DNA of 64,000 bases from Anoplopoma fimbria (GCF_027596085.1 NC_072456.1:19276718-19340717); one strand, 5' to 3'; numbered from the stretch's first letter, positions 1 through 26,832 are shown. Notes: a model not told the origin generated them from the sequence alone. Made by a program: numbers and translations.

Positions 1-1257
1 ATTCAGAAGATGCACAGCAAAACTGCTCATATTTGACCCGGATGCAGCAGTGTGTTGGAGCACATGCAGCTACTTTACGTGCTGCATGTGACTTGATGTT
101 CCACAAAGGAGAGCCCATGTTTCCGCATAGAGTAAGGGTCTTTCTCTGCCCAGCCTTAAGGGGTCATGACTGGAGGTTAGTCAGGTATGTTTTCTCTGAC
201 ACTTGGTTGGGCAAACAGGGATTCTTGCCTGCAGAGGTTGGGTAGCAATTCCGACCCATTAACTCACTATAGGCTCGCATTACAATACCTAGTGGTTTTC
301 ACATGCTCACTTACATCCTCTGTCTGATAATGTCTACTGTTACAACACACTCAGCAAGCTGACTCCACAGTTTGATCCAGTGGGGGAAATGTATGTGAAT
401 TATTTAGAGTCACCTTCTGTCATAGTACGATTGTGCTCATGCAATCATCAGCGTTTAAAGCTACACTTATGTTATTATACTTTAATATCCTACCGTCCAT
501 CCTCTCACAGGATCAGTACATCCATGAGGTAATCTGTGTATAGCATGAGAACTGTGAGTGATACATTAAAAGACACTCAGGAAAAAAGAGGTGTGGCAGT
601 ACCGACAGTCACCCATGTTCCTGTTTCAGAGCAATATCTATGCATCGATACTGTTATCTGCTCTGTTAGTCATGGAGAACAGTGCTGATCTGAGCCATAG
701 AGAAGAATAGCCCAGCAGTAACTCCCTTGATGATCTGCCTCTGTCCTCCCAGCCTTCTCCCCTTAGTGGCCGATCCACGCCTTTTAAGTAATGGTGATGA
801 CAGGATGCCTAGTTGGTGACATGCATAATATCATCATTATAATAATGCATTTTAGGGCTTTTCATATTTTAGTGTTTTACATGTCAATCAAAAAAGCCCC
901 TGTACTCTGTTCAGCTTTACTTCTCTCTCGGTGTGTGTTTGTGACACATTTGAATTTATTGTACACTCTTAAGTGTGAATTTTTTGGGATGTTTCATGTC
1001 CGTCTACCTGCAGTTGGCTTTGTTTCTCACTCCTATGTGTCTTCTGGTGGATGCTCACTTTATATTTGTTATGTGCTGCGTAGAGGTAAAACTGCTGCAA
1101 TAACTTTCCTTACCGCTGATGACCCAGACCCAACATCGTCGCACCATCGCAGTGGGTAGGATACATTGTAGGTGCAAGCTTTTGGGAATGGAACACATAT
1201 TCAATTCATGGCTTGCACATCTCAAAAGTAACCTTCCTCAGCGGGGAGTACATGTAC

Positions 1258-1276
1258 AGACAGACAGACAGACAGA
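1258..1276. repeat. (GACA)n microsatellite
   Basis: Short perfect tandem repeat of the tetranucleotide GACA, about five units. Confidence 0.8.
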
Positions 1277-4200
1277 CCTACTAAGTGCAGCACCGCTCAG
1301 CGTCGGCACTGGTCTGTTCTCTCCGATGTCGGGGCAGGATTGGCCTTTTTATAGCAGCCAGGATGCAGTCACACAGCCACTCTGCAGAGAGACTGCTACT
1401 CTTCAAAGCACACAATAATAGAACAAAGACTCTTAAGCGAGGAAGCTTGGGACTGTGAACTCTGTCTTACACTGACTATCAAAGTGCCTTTTTTCTGCTT
1501 GTCTATTTATGTGAAAATGATGCAGCTTTGTCTTGCACATCTTCAAGGGAGAAATTTGAATTTGCTCTGTTCAGAAGTCTATTTTGGTTGTTGGAATGTC
1601 AGTGTTAATTAGGGCGAAAACTAAAAGATATTTTCATTATTTGTCAGTTATATTTCTTACGAAGTACCTCATCGTTTAGTTTGTAAAATGGCAAGCAGCA
1701 CAAAATTCCCAATTTACAAACTCAAATTGAATTTATTGTCATCCAAACAGCCATTTTTTTTTCCTAGTGACAAATCTGTTTAGCAATTGAGGGGGTTGAA
1801 TTGAAAAGATGTCCAGATCTGATTCCTGTGTATTTCACAATGACACCATGTGACCAGGTCTTGTCAAGAGGAAGTGGAGATAAGATTAGCTTCCATGATC
1901 CCATACAGGGAAGTTAAAGTGCCACAGCAGCAAAAGGAAGTACAAAAACAGACAGAATAATTCTGAGTCAACCAGTGGGACGAAGTGTTGGTTTAACAAA
2001 ACAGATATAATTCAGTGTTAGCGTCATTTTAATATATACTAGTGTTTCCATAGGAGGAATGGCTTCAGAGATTTTCCCCTTGAAAGTTACCAGAGTTCAA
2101 CATGTTTGAAGAGGTTTTATTAATCCAGCTTTAACCACTTAATATCAGAGTAGCATACTTCAGAAACTAAATGATGCCTTCTTGGGATGTAATTGAAAGG
2201 TGCCAGTCTTTTAAGGAATGCATTTTTGTCTGTTGAACTCATGCCTGTGTGTTGCTGCCTGTCTTTCCAGTGAGTATCAGTGCGTGTCATGTGCGCATGC
2301 TTCCACTAGAGTTTCTATCAGTATGCCTTAAACCACTGATTCATTTTAGGGGGATAAACACGGGGCTGAAGGCCGTTGGTGTAAATTGGCTGTTAATATG
2401 CCTGGCCAAGTGGCCTCTTTCCCTCCTTGTCTCCTCAGTGTCAGTGACATTTTTTTAACCGTCTGTAGTTCCCAGCTTTGGGCCGTCTTTCTCTTTCTCT
2501 TTCTCCACTTTGGAACAAGGCGAGTCAGCTCCTGTCCCCTGCTCAGGTGTGCAGCAGTTCTCCTAGGCTCATCACTAATTGAGCATCGCTGTCTCCCAAC
2601 AAGACAATGTTGACCCCACTAGACAGACAGGCCAGCTAGAAAAAACCCTGAGGTAAACAAGGACAGACAGGGAGCAGACTGCCTCTGTGCTGATGCAAAG
2701 GGAGCCGATGCTATGAGTATTGTGGAAAGTGCAGTATTGGTGAATCAGAGGATGCAACCTATTGATGGTTGAACACCTTTAGCCTTGTCAGGAGTTCAGG
2801 GATCACCATCTCTGCACTGGGTTTATCTGAGACACACACCGCAGTGAGGTGCATCTGACATGGAGGGGCAAGTCTGCGGAAAGATTGACCTGATTAAGGT
2901 AGCACAACAATCTGTCTCTTTTTTAGTATTTGTCTCTTTCACATGTCTTCTATTTCGTCTTTCTTAAATGAAATGTACATCTTGCTTGTAAGACCTCTGA
3001 ATGGGTTGGAGTGATAGATGTATTGACTCTGTTAGGAACCGGTACTTCTGACGTTTCTTTCTATAAATCACCAAAGCGATAAGCTAATCTATTTTTACTC
3101 TGAGCAGATCATAGAAATTGGGGCAGATGAGCGGATTGGAGTATATATATTTTTTTGGCAGTAGTGCTGATAGTGAATACAGAGCCGACTACCTAAAGTG
3201 CAGCGCTGTTAAAGCTGCCCGGAGGAGAAGAGAAAAGCCTGGATCCAGGATCCAAGAACGTAAGCTGATTTGCATCACGGGTGAAATTAGATTAGAGACA
3301 AATCCACTTTTCTTTGGACTCCATGGGCTTAAAACCCCCAACAAACCAGGAAACGTCCCACAGCAGCCAATGTGATATCTTAGGACAATCAAGTTTAAAC
3401 GCTTAAGCAGCTTTGGGCTTTAAAAGATAATATCATGGAGTGAAATGATTTGTTGCTAAAAAAACTAGTTATTCATTCCTAGTGACTGCTAATAACCACT
3501 AGGAGGAGCCATGGCCGCACCTCCTCTGGGTGAAACTGGCTAGAAATTGGGGCAAAACTGATGAGTATGACTTGATTGTCTCAGAAATTGGAAATGTGTG
3601 TTTTAAGATGGATGTGTTTGAAGAATAGTGTGCAGATAATGTTAACACAATCAGACATGGTTTGTGTCTGAAGACTGCATACCATTGTGCACTCTGTAAT
3701 GGCTGTTTGTTAAATAATTTATGTTTCTCAGTACCTCTGTCCTCATCCCAAGCCTGCCCTGTGCTACGACCGGCTGCCAAGCCTCTCTGTCCCCGAGTCT
3801 GAGCCTCTGCTGTCAGTCCCTTCAGTTGAAACCCTTGTTTCTGTCCAAAACCTGACTAAGAGTCATCCTATTAAAAACCGTAAAATGCCCTTCAATTTAT
3901 AACGCTTCACAACAGAATCTAATGTTACCTCACAATTCAGAGATTTATATGATTTGCAGTTTAAAGATATTGTAGAAATATTTCCTGAAGATACTAAAGA
4001 GGGTTTTTTTTTTTTTCTTCAAATTTTGGTGACTGCATGCTTCTGTGCCCAGACTCCCAGTTGTAGCCTTGAGCCTGTGCATCTGCTACCAGTCAACGTT
4101 CCCAAAACCACAGTCCTAGTTTCTGTTCCTTGTCCTAAGCGCTCTGCAGCATACATCATTAAAGAGCGAGGATTAATCAGAACAGTGAGCGATTGGCTCT

Positions 4201-6589
4201 GCAGATGGTGAGAAACACTCCATGCATCTGTCAGTTTAAAAAAAACAGCAAATGTTTTAAACTTGTGAAGAAGCCTGGCCAAATTGTTGGAGTGGCTCCT
4301 GGTTAAATCCCAGTTATGAGCTGAAGTGGTGCAGCAGGAAAAAAAATTAGATATGGGGTAGGAAAGGAGGGCAGTCCCCGTGCCAAGTCTGTTAAGCATT
4401 GATTCGCTTCCAGGATCAGTCCTCCTCTCTTTAGCTGCCATTATCACTGCTGCTTATCTTCTGGGTTGCAGGCTGGAGACTTGGCTAGAAATGCACACTT
4501 GCACACACTTACTTTCAACACCCACACATATACACACGCACACACAAACTTACTTTCTTTCTCTCTGTCCTTGTTTGTAAGTCAAGTTATAATGTGTGAA
4601 GCAGTCTTTTCTGAGGTTAATCCAACACATCCTGCTGACCATGTAGGGCTGCGTTTGGGCATTGACCGGTTATACAATACACATCATGAGACAGGGGTTA
4701 CAATTCAATATATTACAATGAATATTACATGAATGAAATCTGAGTTCATACAAAAGTTTGTTATTAATGCAATCAGAACAGTGAGATCCGCATTGGCATT
4801 TATCACAGTCTCTTGAACATCCAACATCATAGCACCACTTTTGTACTCTGAACCACTACTATGGGGGGAAAAAAAATGGTTGGTGTTTTTAATAATCAAT
4901 AATAGTATCACAAAACATTAGGATACTGAAGTGTATCGATATTATCTCACACCCCTTTGGCCCTGCTGTCCTCAAATATCCAGTTTAATGCCTGTGATTA
5001 TTCAGAGATTTAAGCCGTTTGCTCGGTGAAGAATTGCAGGAACCTTTTCAGTCTCTTGTTTTTCTTTGCAAATATTGTATAACTCTGTGACCCTGCTGCT
5101 GCACTGTCATGTTATTTGTTTTCTTTACACAAGGTAAATAATTCATTTAATCCAGTGTGAATTTGAGACAGTATATGTAAGATGAGTAAAAGAGCCTGAT
5201 AAGAGAGTAATGACATTGAATGTGGAGGCTCTACTGGACTGTTCTGGCAGCCAGAGGCATCTCAGCTACCTGACTAAGAGCGTCTTCAAAGTCAATCATC
5301 CCCCCCCCCCCCCGGGCTCTGGTCAGTTCTTTAAATTGAGTCATTGTTAAGCAGCTTAAACCTACACCCTAGCATGTTTAAATCACACCACACACAGATT
5401 AGCTGTTCAGACATCAAGATTAGTCCTTGGATGCTTCTGTAAACCCTCACCGCTAAGACAGAAGAAAAACAAAGTGGGTAGGCTGCACGGAGAGTGTCCT
5501 TCCTTAAGGCTTAGGAGAGATCCGCTGTGGTGAACACACCTCTTTACCTGCTGGGAGATCAGAGCATAAACACCTCAGACAGACATTTTTCCACACATAC
5601 CATTGCATAGTGTGTAGGACAAGACCAGGCGGATCTACAGTGAGGAAATCTACTGTCATGTCAGTGGGCTTTTGTGTGAATTTATGACGTCTGCTGGACA
5701 GAAAAACACAAGTTTCTGTTGTCTTGGGGATTGAGCGCGGCTAAAATATAAATACTAACGATACAAAGGCATGTATTTACTTTTTATTTTATTTAACATG
5801 GCAAGGACTGAAGATTTTAAAGCACATGCATCAGACCGGTCAGAGTCCCCAGATGACTTTAAGGTTAACTCTGTACTTTGTTTTTAATCAGATATAATTA
5901 GTCGATTAGAATATAGAATTGGCTTTTAGCATGTCAAGCTGTATATTTACCCTATATGTGAAGCAGATCAGTCCAGTTTTTTTTTTAGTTTTTTTTTTAA
6001 GTCATCATATGCCATCCAGTCTCTCTGCTGTCACATAAAGGAGCACTTAGCTTAGTTGCCAGCACACCTAGAGGGAAGCACTTAGAGCCCATTATTAACC
6101 CATAACAAGCCCTGAGAGGGGCAGGGCCGGGCAGGCTGTGGGTTAGGTCTCCATCCTTCTCCATTCCAGGATGATCCTCTGGCTCTTAGGCCCAGACTGC
6201 TGTTTGTCCACTCCCTAATTGATGTATTCCCATGTAGTCAGCCGAGGTGGTGGATGTGTAGCACAGAGCTGAATAGACGATGTTGACGGGCGTTCCCGAC
6301 AGCCGACCGGCCTGTATGTGCGTGTATAATTACTTACTCAGGGAGGTTTGCAACACCAGGTCTGATTTGAGGGAGAAGAAGAGAAGACGTCTGAATCGTG
6401 TGAGCTCAAGGCAAGTGCATACATGCATGTGGTTTTTGAGTGTATACTGTATTCAATAGTTCCACTGCTGATGAACCGATCGAGTGTTTCGGACCGATCG
6501 AGTGTTTCGGATATCTGCATGTAGAAGAGCGGTGTTGGCATGATAAACTTATGTTCTCATAAACAAGGGGATGTCTTCCTGAGCCACTA

Positions 6590-6615
6590 CACACACACGC
6601 ACACGCACACGCACA

Positions 6616-6656
<41 letters not shown>

Positions 6657-6670
6657 ACGCACACAAACAC
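6590..6670. repeat. (CA)n microsatellite with CG interruptions
   Basis: Imperfect CA repeat broken by CACG and AAACA units. The short ORFs on the opposite strand, rich in Cys-Val or Ala-Cys, are translations of this repeat and not genes. Confidence 0.9.
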
Positions 6671-8681
6671 AGTCTTGCAATGGGGCATTTAAGCTATTGT
6701 CCTTTGTCCAGTCCTCTTAAACAACAACAGACTCTCCTCTCTTGTCTCCAGTCATGGATTGCGTCTTAAACAGTTGATGAGTTGCTCATAAATCCTGTTA
6801 GTGACATATTGGAGACAAGCATGTTAACTTACCTGCAGTTCAACTAATATTTTTTTTTATTAGTAATCTTGACTGATGAATCCATTAAACAGGTTCTCTG
6901 TAATGACATATCGCCAAAAAACTAAAACATGTCAACATACATTGTTTTCCCATGGTGTTGATTATGAACACTTTTCTTAAATCTTGTATTACTATAAGTA
7001 AAGTATTGTTTAGAATGTATTTGTTTGTTTGACAGGTATCCCTGCCCACATTTAGACCAAAACCAAAAGATATTCTGTGTATAAAAAAGAGAAAAGCAGA
7101 AGCTGGTATCATCATCTTCTCGATCATCTTTTGCTCGTCCAAATAGTTACCGGTTATTTTTCTTTTGATCTACTAATTTATTTATTGTTGTAGCTCTAAT
7201 ACAATATTCTGTAATATTTTTAATAATGTCTATTCATTACTACTTGGTGCCCTTGTTTGTTGCTCTCCCTTAAAAAAAAATGTGTGGAGTGTTTACTCTT
7301 CAGACTGAAGAGTGCCTTATGCTGAGCAGATTGTAAAGCCATCAGACATATTTGGGGCTACATTAATAAACCTGACTTGAACCAAGCCCTCCACTTTAGT
7401 CCTTCACTATGGTATTCATCCACTAAAATGAGTGAAATCACAAACTGTTTGTCAATTTTTTTGCGTTTTCGAGACAATTTGAACAAAGAAAGAGCTGTGA
7501 ACACATGATTTATCAGTGAGTCGCAATGTGATCACCAGAAAGGCTGCTACAAGATTACAACACACTGTAGCTCTCCAGCCCTCCTTGTTTGTATATATAT
7601 ATATATGACTCTCCCATATTCCTCACCTTTACTGTCTCTGAGTCTGCCACTGGATCTGATCTGGCCTGTCCTTTAGGATTGTGTAACGTCTTGTGTATGT
7701 GTGTCTCATCCGCGGCATTGTCTTAGGTTTTTTGTGAGGTCTTCCTGTATGCAGCTAGCCATCTATCTCGGCACCACCAACACTATGCGCTCTGCTCTGC
7801 AGAGTTATTTCTGGATGTCATGCTGCTATGTTTTGTTCTCCAGCGTCTAAAAATACACCCTTACCTCGCTGGTCATGGGCTTCAGATACGATCTCTATTG
7901 TTTTTTTGATTAGAGTGTGTAAGTAATGTTATCGTGTTGTTTAATACTTTGGCACAAGACGGTTGGTTGGTGAAGGGAATGCTTTAAAGGCACATGGAAG
8001 CGCACGCTGTCATACAAACAGCTGCAGGGGAAAACAGCAAGGAGATAGTCTCACCATTGATGTGTGTGTGTGTGTGTGCGTGCCTTAGGACCAGGGTCAC
8101 CTCTGTCCCAGCTGTCTTAGGGGGTGCAAGCTTGTCATGCCCCTCAGACTTGCAAATACCCTTTCTGCTTCGCTCAACACAAAGCCGTCGTTTCTTCAGA
8201 ACGCACATGTGCTACACTTCACAGCACACACACACTCTGAGGCACCCGGACGGGCACACGACATACCCAACGCAGACCAACTGCTCCCTCAATCAAACGG
8301 TCCAGCACATGAGGACTGAGCTCGGCCAAGTGGAACAGCATCATGTTTTTTGTCTGGCATGAGAATGATTTAAAAGCCATTTTTAAGAAACGTGATCAAC
8401 TTAATGAAACTGGATACTTTTAGGAAAACAATTTAATGTTATCGGGTTATTTGGTTTGCGCCTTGGAGTACTTGACTAATCAGTGATCGAGTGCCTTTTT
8501 GTTTCTTGCTGTTTGTCTGGGATGACTGGAATAGAGATTCCCACAATCAAGACCTTTGACAAATAGCATACTATTACTATTTCATTAAAAACATTCCTGA
8601 GAAGAGTGATGTGATATGTAGCTATGTAAGAGGAGCAGCTCTAACAGTTGGCTCAGCCGGACTACAGCAGTTGTAGTCATG

Positions 8682-8802
<121 letters not shown>

Positions 8803-8891
8803 AAGAAAAGTGTGGGTCAATAGGAACCCCCCCCACCTCCCTTAGGGGAATAGGACCAGCCATCTGCTGTTGGCCACAGCTCTGGTCCAGG

Positions 8892-8895
<4 letters not shown>

Positions 8896-8972
<77 letters not shown>
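8896..8972. repeat. (CA)n microsatellite, about 38 units
   Basis: Second uninterrupted CA array of a pair. The roughly 95-bp spacer between the two arrays is unique sequence. Confidence 0.97.
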
Positions 8973-8975
<3 letters not shown>

Positions 8976-9490
8976 CATTCAACTCAACTTTCCTCCATAC
9001 CATACATCCAGCCCTACCCCCGCAACCTCTGTATGCCCCCCCCTTTACCACACACTTTTCTTGCTCCCTCTCTCTGCCACGTTTTGCCATCTCTTACAGT
9101 GCGTTAAACCGCAGTGAACATCAGTCATGGATGTCTGTTCTCGCCAGATGGACCTTGGAAATCCTGACTCCCCCTAGGCCACATCAAAGCTAGCAGGGAG
9201 TTCCCAGCAGGAGGCTGCTAGTCACTACTGTAACTCCAGAAGTTTAGGTGGTTTTGATTCAAGGACAGCGTGGGTAAATACTTTGTCTGGGGGGGTCTCC
9301 GTCTCCCTCCGATTGCTCGGGGTACAGCATTTGTTCTCCAGCAGTGAAGGAAGTAGCTCGTGCTCCGGGAGAATGTACACTTGTGCCTTTCAGTCTGCAT
9401 AGACGCGGTCCAGCTCTAAAACAACTGTTGGGGGTCTGCGCAGCGGAAACGAGGAAACCTTAGTGTTTTCTTTGGATACTAGGACTGAAG

Positions 9491-21732
<12,242 letters not shown>

Positions 21733-24700
21733 CCACTGTGACAACACCAACCGTCATCACCCCCCCCCAACTACCCAACAGACTGCTCATATTCCTTCTT
21801 TATGTTCTGGTTCTTTTTGACAGCTTTTTCGGGGGGGACGAAATGAGATGAATCTCTAAAGTACCTCAGAGAAATCACTACAAAATGTATTCTTTTTACT
21901 GTTTACAAACAACTCTTTCATAAAATGCCAGTGTGGACACTAGTTTTGCTCTGACCTGTACATATTCAGAAACATTTATACCAAACTAAATGTGGTTTAA
22001 TACACACTATGACATTTTTAGCCCCCGCGTCTCCACCTTGCTGTGATAAAGGCCTCTTCGTTAAGTGAATGTCGAGTGTATCAGCTGTGTGTAGCCAGCC
22101 CAGAGAGAAGGCAAAGTGGAAGCTCACTCTGCTCATCTGTCAGTCCGTCACATACTGAGAGAGAACGATGGTGGCTGAGCTCAGCCTTACTGAGAATACT
22201 AGACAACTGTTTTCACTGACTTAGCGCCAACAGTGTTTCACAAAGGAGTGAATCATCAGTTGGATGTACTGTGTTTTGCAGTAGAGTATTTTGCTCACTG
22301 TCTTGGGAACTGAGTGACCATAAGCCATTTTTTTAAAAAGCCATTATATTCTAAAAGATTGGAAACAAACTTCACGGTTGGAGGTCTCAATTTGACACTT
22401 TTATTCTGGGTGCAGATGTTTTGTTTTTACTTAGTAGTAGATGGACAAAAATAACAAACTGCTCATGTTGGTATCAGACTAAAGCCTCGTTTCTGAGAAT
22501 AATCTTTTAAGAATAATCAACTTTTTTGACGCAGACATTCCCACGTGTCCACACAAGGCGACCGTTGAGAAAAAAGACTGAAGGGATCACTTGCCTCATT
22601 GAAACTCGTGTGCATTTGACAGGCGTGTAAATAAGCTCAAATGAAACGTTAAGTGTACGTTTCAGTTTTACCAAATTCAGGCTTATCAAATCAAAACGAT
22701 TTTAATAAATCATTTTGTTAATTCCCCACCATTCTAGAAACATAATGAATGTGGGCTGTTTTGTCATATGCACACTATTTGTCTTCGCTTCAGTGTCGTG
22801 ACTCATGTTCACACCTTAACACAGTGCCACATAAATGGGGAAAATCCCCAGTCTCCTAAAGCATTTCAATATTTATGTCCAGTTATCGTTGCACATTACC
22901 TTTCTTCCTGGTATGAGGGAGCATAAAAGAGTGGGAGGGGAGAGCACAGGGTAGTGCATGAGCAGGTGAACTGGGACAGTATTTCTAAAAGTGTCCTTCT
23001 GAGTATGGACAGTGCTGGATTCCCTGAAGCCTTGTCGTGTCCTCAGTGCCTCAAATTTCTTCCGCGTGTGAACACTGCGAAATGCAGAGACCTACTTTAC
23101 ACTAATCACACAGTACTGATCTCTAAAACAAACAAACTGCAGTATGTCTTCAGCACATGAGTGATTTGTACATTATTTGGTTCAAAGAAAAATGCTTTTT
23201 AGAATGTCTATGTATGAACTTGAATTTTAAATTATTCCTGATTATTTTTCTTTTTCTTTTATTAAAAGCACAGACCTATTTTGAGAGAAAAGTTATGTAA
23301 ATATTTGATTTATTTCATATCCAGGAAACAAAAGATTTATGTGTAGTTACAGCATTAAGAGCAATGTTTTTGACTGAAGAGATGTATTGCGAGACAAAGG
23401 CTCATCCACCCAGATCTGAATATCTGCTTTATGAATGTATTATTCTTCCGTTCTGAACCCGGTCGAATATTCATCTGCATGAATCTTTAATCTCTTAAAG
23501 TGCCATTTTTTTATTATTTATTATAACTTTTTTTTATTTTTTTTATTGGCCCATACTTTAATTTTGGTCACACTAAATAATTAAGTCCAGAAACAGCTGC
23601 TCTGTTTTTTTGAGCACAAACAAAACTGTGTACAGCGCACACACAACTCACGCAACTTGCTTTGGCTCACATCTTAATGTACACTGGATAAGGCCTCAGA
23701 CACATTGGTTCATCGACACATGTTGCATATGAATACTACAAGATCTAATCTCAACACTGCAGGTCCATAACACTTTCAAAAATGCCTGTTAATGACACTT
23801 GATGGATTGCCAAGTAAATGTTTTGTCCACTTGTGTTGTGATGCGTTTCACATTCTCATTTCATGTTGTTGTTGTGTCCGTATTTATGTCCATTTTCTTG
23901 CCAAACAGGATCCTTTGAGACAAACTGATGACTCATGTCTATTCACTGTGAGTTTCAAATAACATGGACGGAAAGAAATGCCATCATCTTTTTTTCTTTC
24001 ATGATTCTTGGTGCCTTTTTGTGAACAAATGATTTATGTACAGTACGATATCAACGCAAGAACACACAGGTATGGCGATGTTAAAGTCCATCATTAAAAC
24101 ATTCATGTGTTTTTTTCTCCTTTGCCATGAAATTGTGATAAGCATTTCACTACATCATGCATCATTTCAGGAGGTCAATGGTCAGATGCAAACTTGAAAC
24201 CAAAAGGTGCAATTTGTCTTTGATGATTATGTATTCAGATTCTCTAGCAAATGACACATGAGTCTGCTGCACTAAACCCAAGCTGCTGTGTTGTCTCATA
24301 GTCCGATCAAATCAAAAGTTCTGTCTAAAAATGTCTCTTTAGATTGCCGAGGAAACTTTTTTTCTGTTGATGTGTATGTAAAGTGCATCTCTGTCGAGCA
24401 GGTTTTCCCAAAAAGCCTCATCAAGAAAAAAATGTAACCTCCCAGAATCAACACATTGCCAGTCTGGACTATTTTATAAAGAAATAAAAGATGTACATTT
24501 TCAATCAGTATTTACAGAGTCAATAAATTGATTTTGGTACCAATGTTTTTTCCTCAAATCTGATATCTGAACCGACGCTTTTAAGTATTTGAACTGACCA
24601 CACATTTTTGGTTATTCTCATTATCAGTCTTTTGCATTGTCCTTATTTATGCTGCCTGCATTTATCCTGTATATCTGTTATTTCTTTTCTCCTGTCTCTG

Positions 24701-24985
24701 TTTTGGAGAACAGCTCTGGAGAACGTGTGTACACATCATTATACCAAAGGCCACTTCTTCAGTTGTACGAGTGCAATGTAAACCAACACGCAAAATAATG
24801 GAATATGTGAATCTAAACAGGGATAAAAGTGGCAGAGATGTTAACATGAACTTTTTTTTATTGTACAAAATATATATTTTGTGTTTTTGTTTTGTTTTTT
24901 TATTTAAAGCTCACGTTATATTACTGTGAAGTTTTGCTCATCAGTGTTAAGCCTATTGTAAATAATAAAGATATTGATGAATACT
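21733..24985 (+). other. abl2: abl2 3' UTR
   Basis: AT-rich, about 3.25 kb from the stop codon to the likely cleavage site, with no ORF of interest. It contains three exact Pumilio-type octamers (TGTACATA at 21957; TGTAAATA at 23296 and 24957) and many ATTTA pentamers. The length is inferred from the strongest distal poly(A) signal; an earlier AATAAA-type signal lies near 24482. Confidence 0.7.
24964..24969 (+). terminator. abl2 poly(A) signal AATAAA
   Basis: Canonical AATAAA followed within 20-40 bases by a GT-rich stretch (CTGTTTTTGGTTGTTT), the usual arrangement of a vertebrate cleavage and polyadenylation site. Sequence beyond it looks intergenic. Confidence 0.75.
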
Positions 24986-26213
24986 GCTCTGTTTTTGGTT
25001 GTTTATCTGCCTCCAAACATTTCAATCAGTTTTAAACAATTATTAAAATGAATGTTGGTGGCTCAAGAGCAAAGGCACATTATCCTTGTTGGTAAGTTGC
25101 AGGCAGAGGTAAATGTGAGAAAACTGTGCAGACTGTGAAACGAAAATAAAATCATTTGAGATAAATCCACAGTCTGTGTTTAAAGCCAGTGAACTTTATT
25201 GTAATTTCTAGTCAACTCTACTAGACTCTGAATACAGTACATTTTTTAAGATTACAGAATTTGTATAGTGGTAGGGAAAGTTGTCGCTATACATCTCGTC
25301 CATTTACTGTACTTAAGTGCAATTTTGAGGTTCTTGTTCCTTACTTAGTATTTCTCCCCTAAATTTCAACTGGAAAGATTGTACGTTTTAACTCCACCAC
25401 CTTTGTTACACAGCTGTCACCACTGGTTGCTTTTCAGATTAAGAATTTATACACAAGTCATAATCAGTTAATATTTAAATTAATTTAAATTCAACTAACC
25501 AGCAGTATAGTTAAACTAGCTTCACCTTGGTCAACTACAAGATTGAAGTTAAGCTTAAAATGTTTGCATATCAATGATGATCCAATAATAAAACACTGAC
25601 TAATACTTTTAGTTTTGATACTTCATGTACATTGTTTTGCTCCTACATTCACACGATTACTTTAGTAAGATTTCAAGCCTTTTTTTTTTACAAGATTATT
25701 ATTCATTTTCTATTAAAATTAGATTTGATTAGGTCTTTTTTGGGTCAAAAACAATAATACAGAACAGCAACATCATTACCAACTATTACTATATAATGGA
25801 TGAAGGGCAGGGGGTCTTTATACAGCACTTCATAATCTGCGAATCATTTTCCATGATTGTCAAAGCAGACAGTAAAAGGAAGGTCAATTATATTTGAGAC
25901 TCTAAGGATGAGTTGGGAAAACCTCTAAGCACGTTCCATATTTGTCCATTTTGCAATGTATAAGTAAAAAATGTCTCAATCTTAGTAAGAAAGTCAGTCA
26001 TTCCATCTCATGAATCTATTTGATGAATACAAGCCAGTTATCTACCTTAAATGGATCCGTCTGTAACCATTTACAAGTGATTGTTTTTTTTGTTTTTTTT
26101 GCTGCTACTCTCACTTTTCTTAGAAGGTATCTGTTATTTCCTTAAAAAAAGAAACACAAATGTTAATTGGATTTGCAGGAATGCACGAGTTTTAGTTGAA
26201 AATGAGTATTTAA

Positions 26214-26290
26214 GATAAGATAAGATAAAATAAGATAATCCTTTATTAGTCCCGCAGTGGGGAAATTTACAGGATTACAGCAGCATAGGT
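26214..26290 (-). mobile_element. LINE 3'-tail-like repeat with (TTATC)n end
   Basis: Read on the - strand this is a segment with ATTTCCCCACTGCGGGACTA, then AATAAAGGATTATCTTA and a TTATC-type simple repeat. That is the layout of 3' ends of a dispersed non-LTR element family very common in teleosts. The exact family (L2- or Rex-like) is not assigned. The AT-rich stretch to about 26445 may be part of it. Confidence 0.55.
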
Positions 26291-26479
26291 TATAGTGCAA
26301 ACAAGAGACATAGTAAAAGAAAAACAAGATAAAATAAAATAAAAAACAAGTATTATAAATAAGCAATAAAAACAGTAAAGAATCCACAATAACTGAAATA
26401 TTATATATAAAGACAGAAAAACTATTATAACTATTAACTAACAACAGCGGAGACGACAGTCTGCCATCATGCTGACCAT

Positions 26480-26832
26480 ACCCCCCATGTGGATATACTG
26501 TACATTTTTTTTTATTTTTTTTTAATTGTATAATATGTTGTATTTATTATCTGTTTCTATGTAGTTGAGCAGCTGCAACACCCGAATTTCCCCCCCCATG
26601 TGGATATATGTTGTATTTATTACATTTTTATTTTTATTATTTTTATTTTATTTTTATTGTTTAATATGTTGTATTTATTATCTGTTTCTATGTAGTTGAG
26701 CTGCTGCAACACCCGAATTTCCCCCATGTGAATATACTGTACATTTTATTTTTATTTTATTTTTTAATATATGTTGTATTTATTATCTATTTCTATGTAG
26801 TTGAGCTCCTGCAACACCCGAATTTCAATAAA
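26480..26832 (+). repeat. Minisatellite, three copies of a LINE-tail-like unit of about 110-120 bp
   Basis: Three tandem copies of a unit that includes CCCCCATGTGGATATA, a variable T/A-rich stretch, TGTTGTATTTATTATCTGTT, CTATGTAGTTGAGC and CTGCAACACCCGAATTTC. The last copy ends in CAATAAAGG. The shared end resembles the 3' terminus of a fish non-LTR element, so the array may be an internally amplified retroelement tail. Confidence 0.85.

Noticed and set aside
2860..2898. Exon-like ATG frame ending in AAG|GTAGCA
   Set aside because: It ends in phase 0, which cannot join abl2 exon 2 (needs phase 1), and the donor is weak.
3118..3375. 85-codon ORF starting MGQMSG, with Gly2 as in the myristoylated ABL2 1b exon
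   Set aside because: The sequence after Gly2 is unlike ABL2 1b and no phase-1 donor follows it.
5109..5134. Short ATG frame ending CAAG|GTAAAT in phase 1, compatible with abl2 exon 2
   Set aside because: Only eight codons in AT-rich DNA with no promoter sign; chance is likely.
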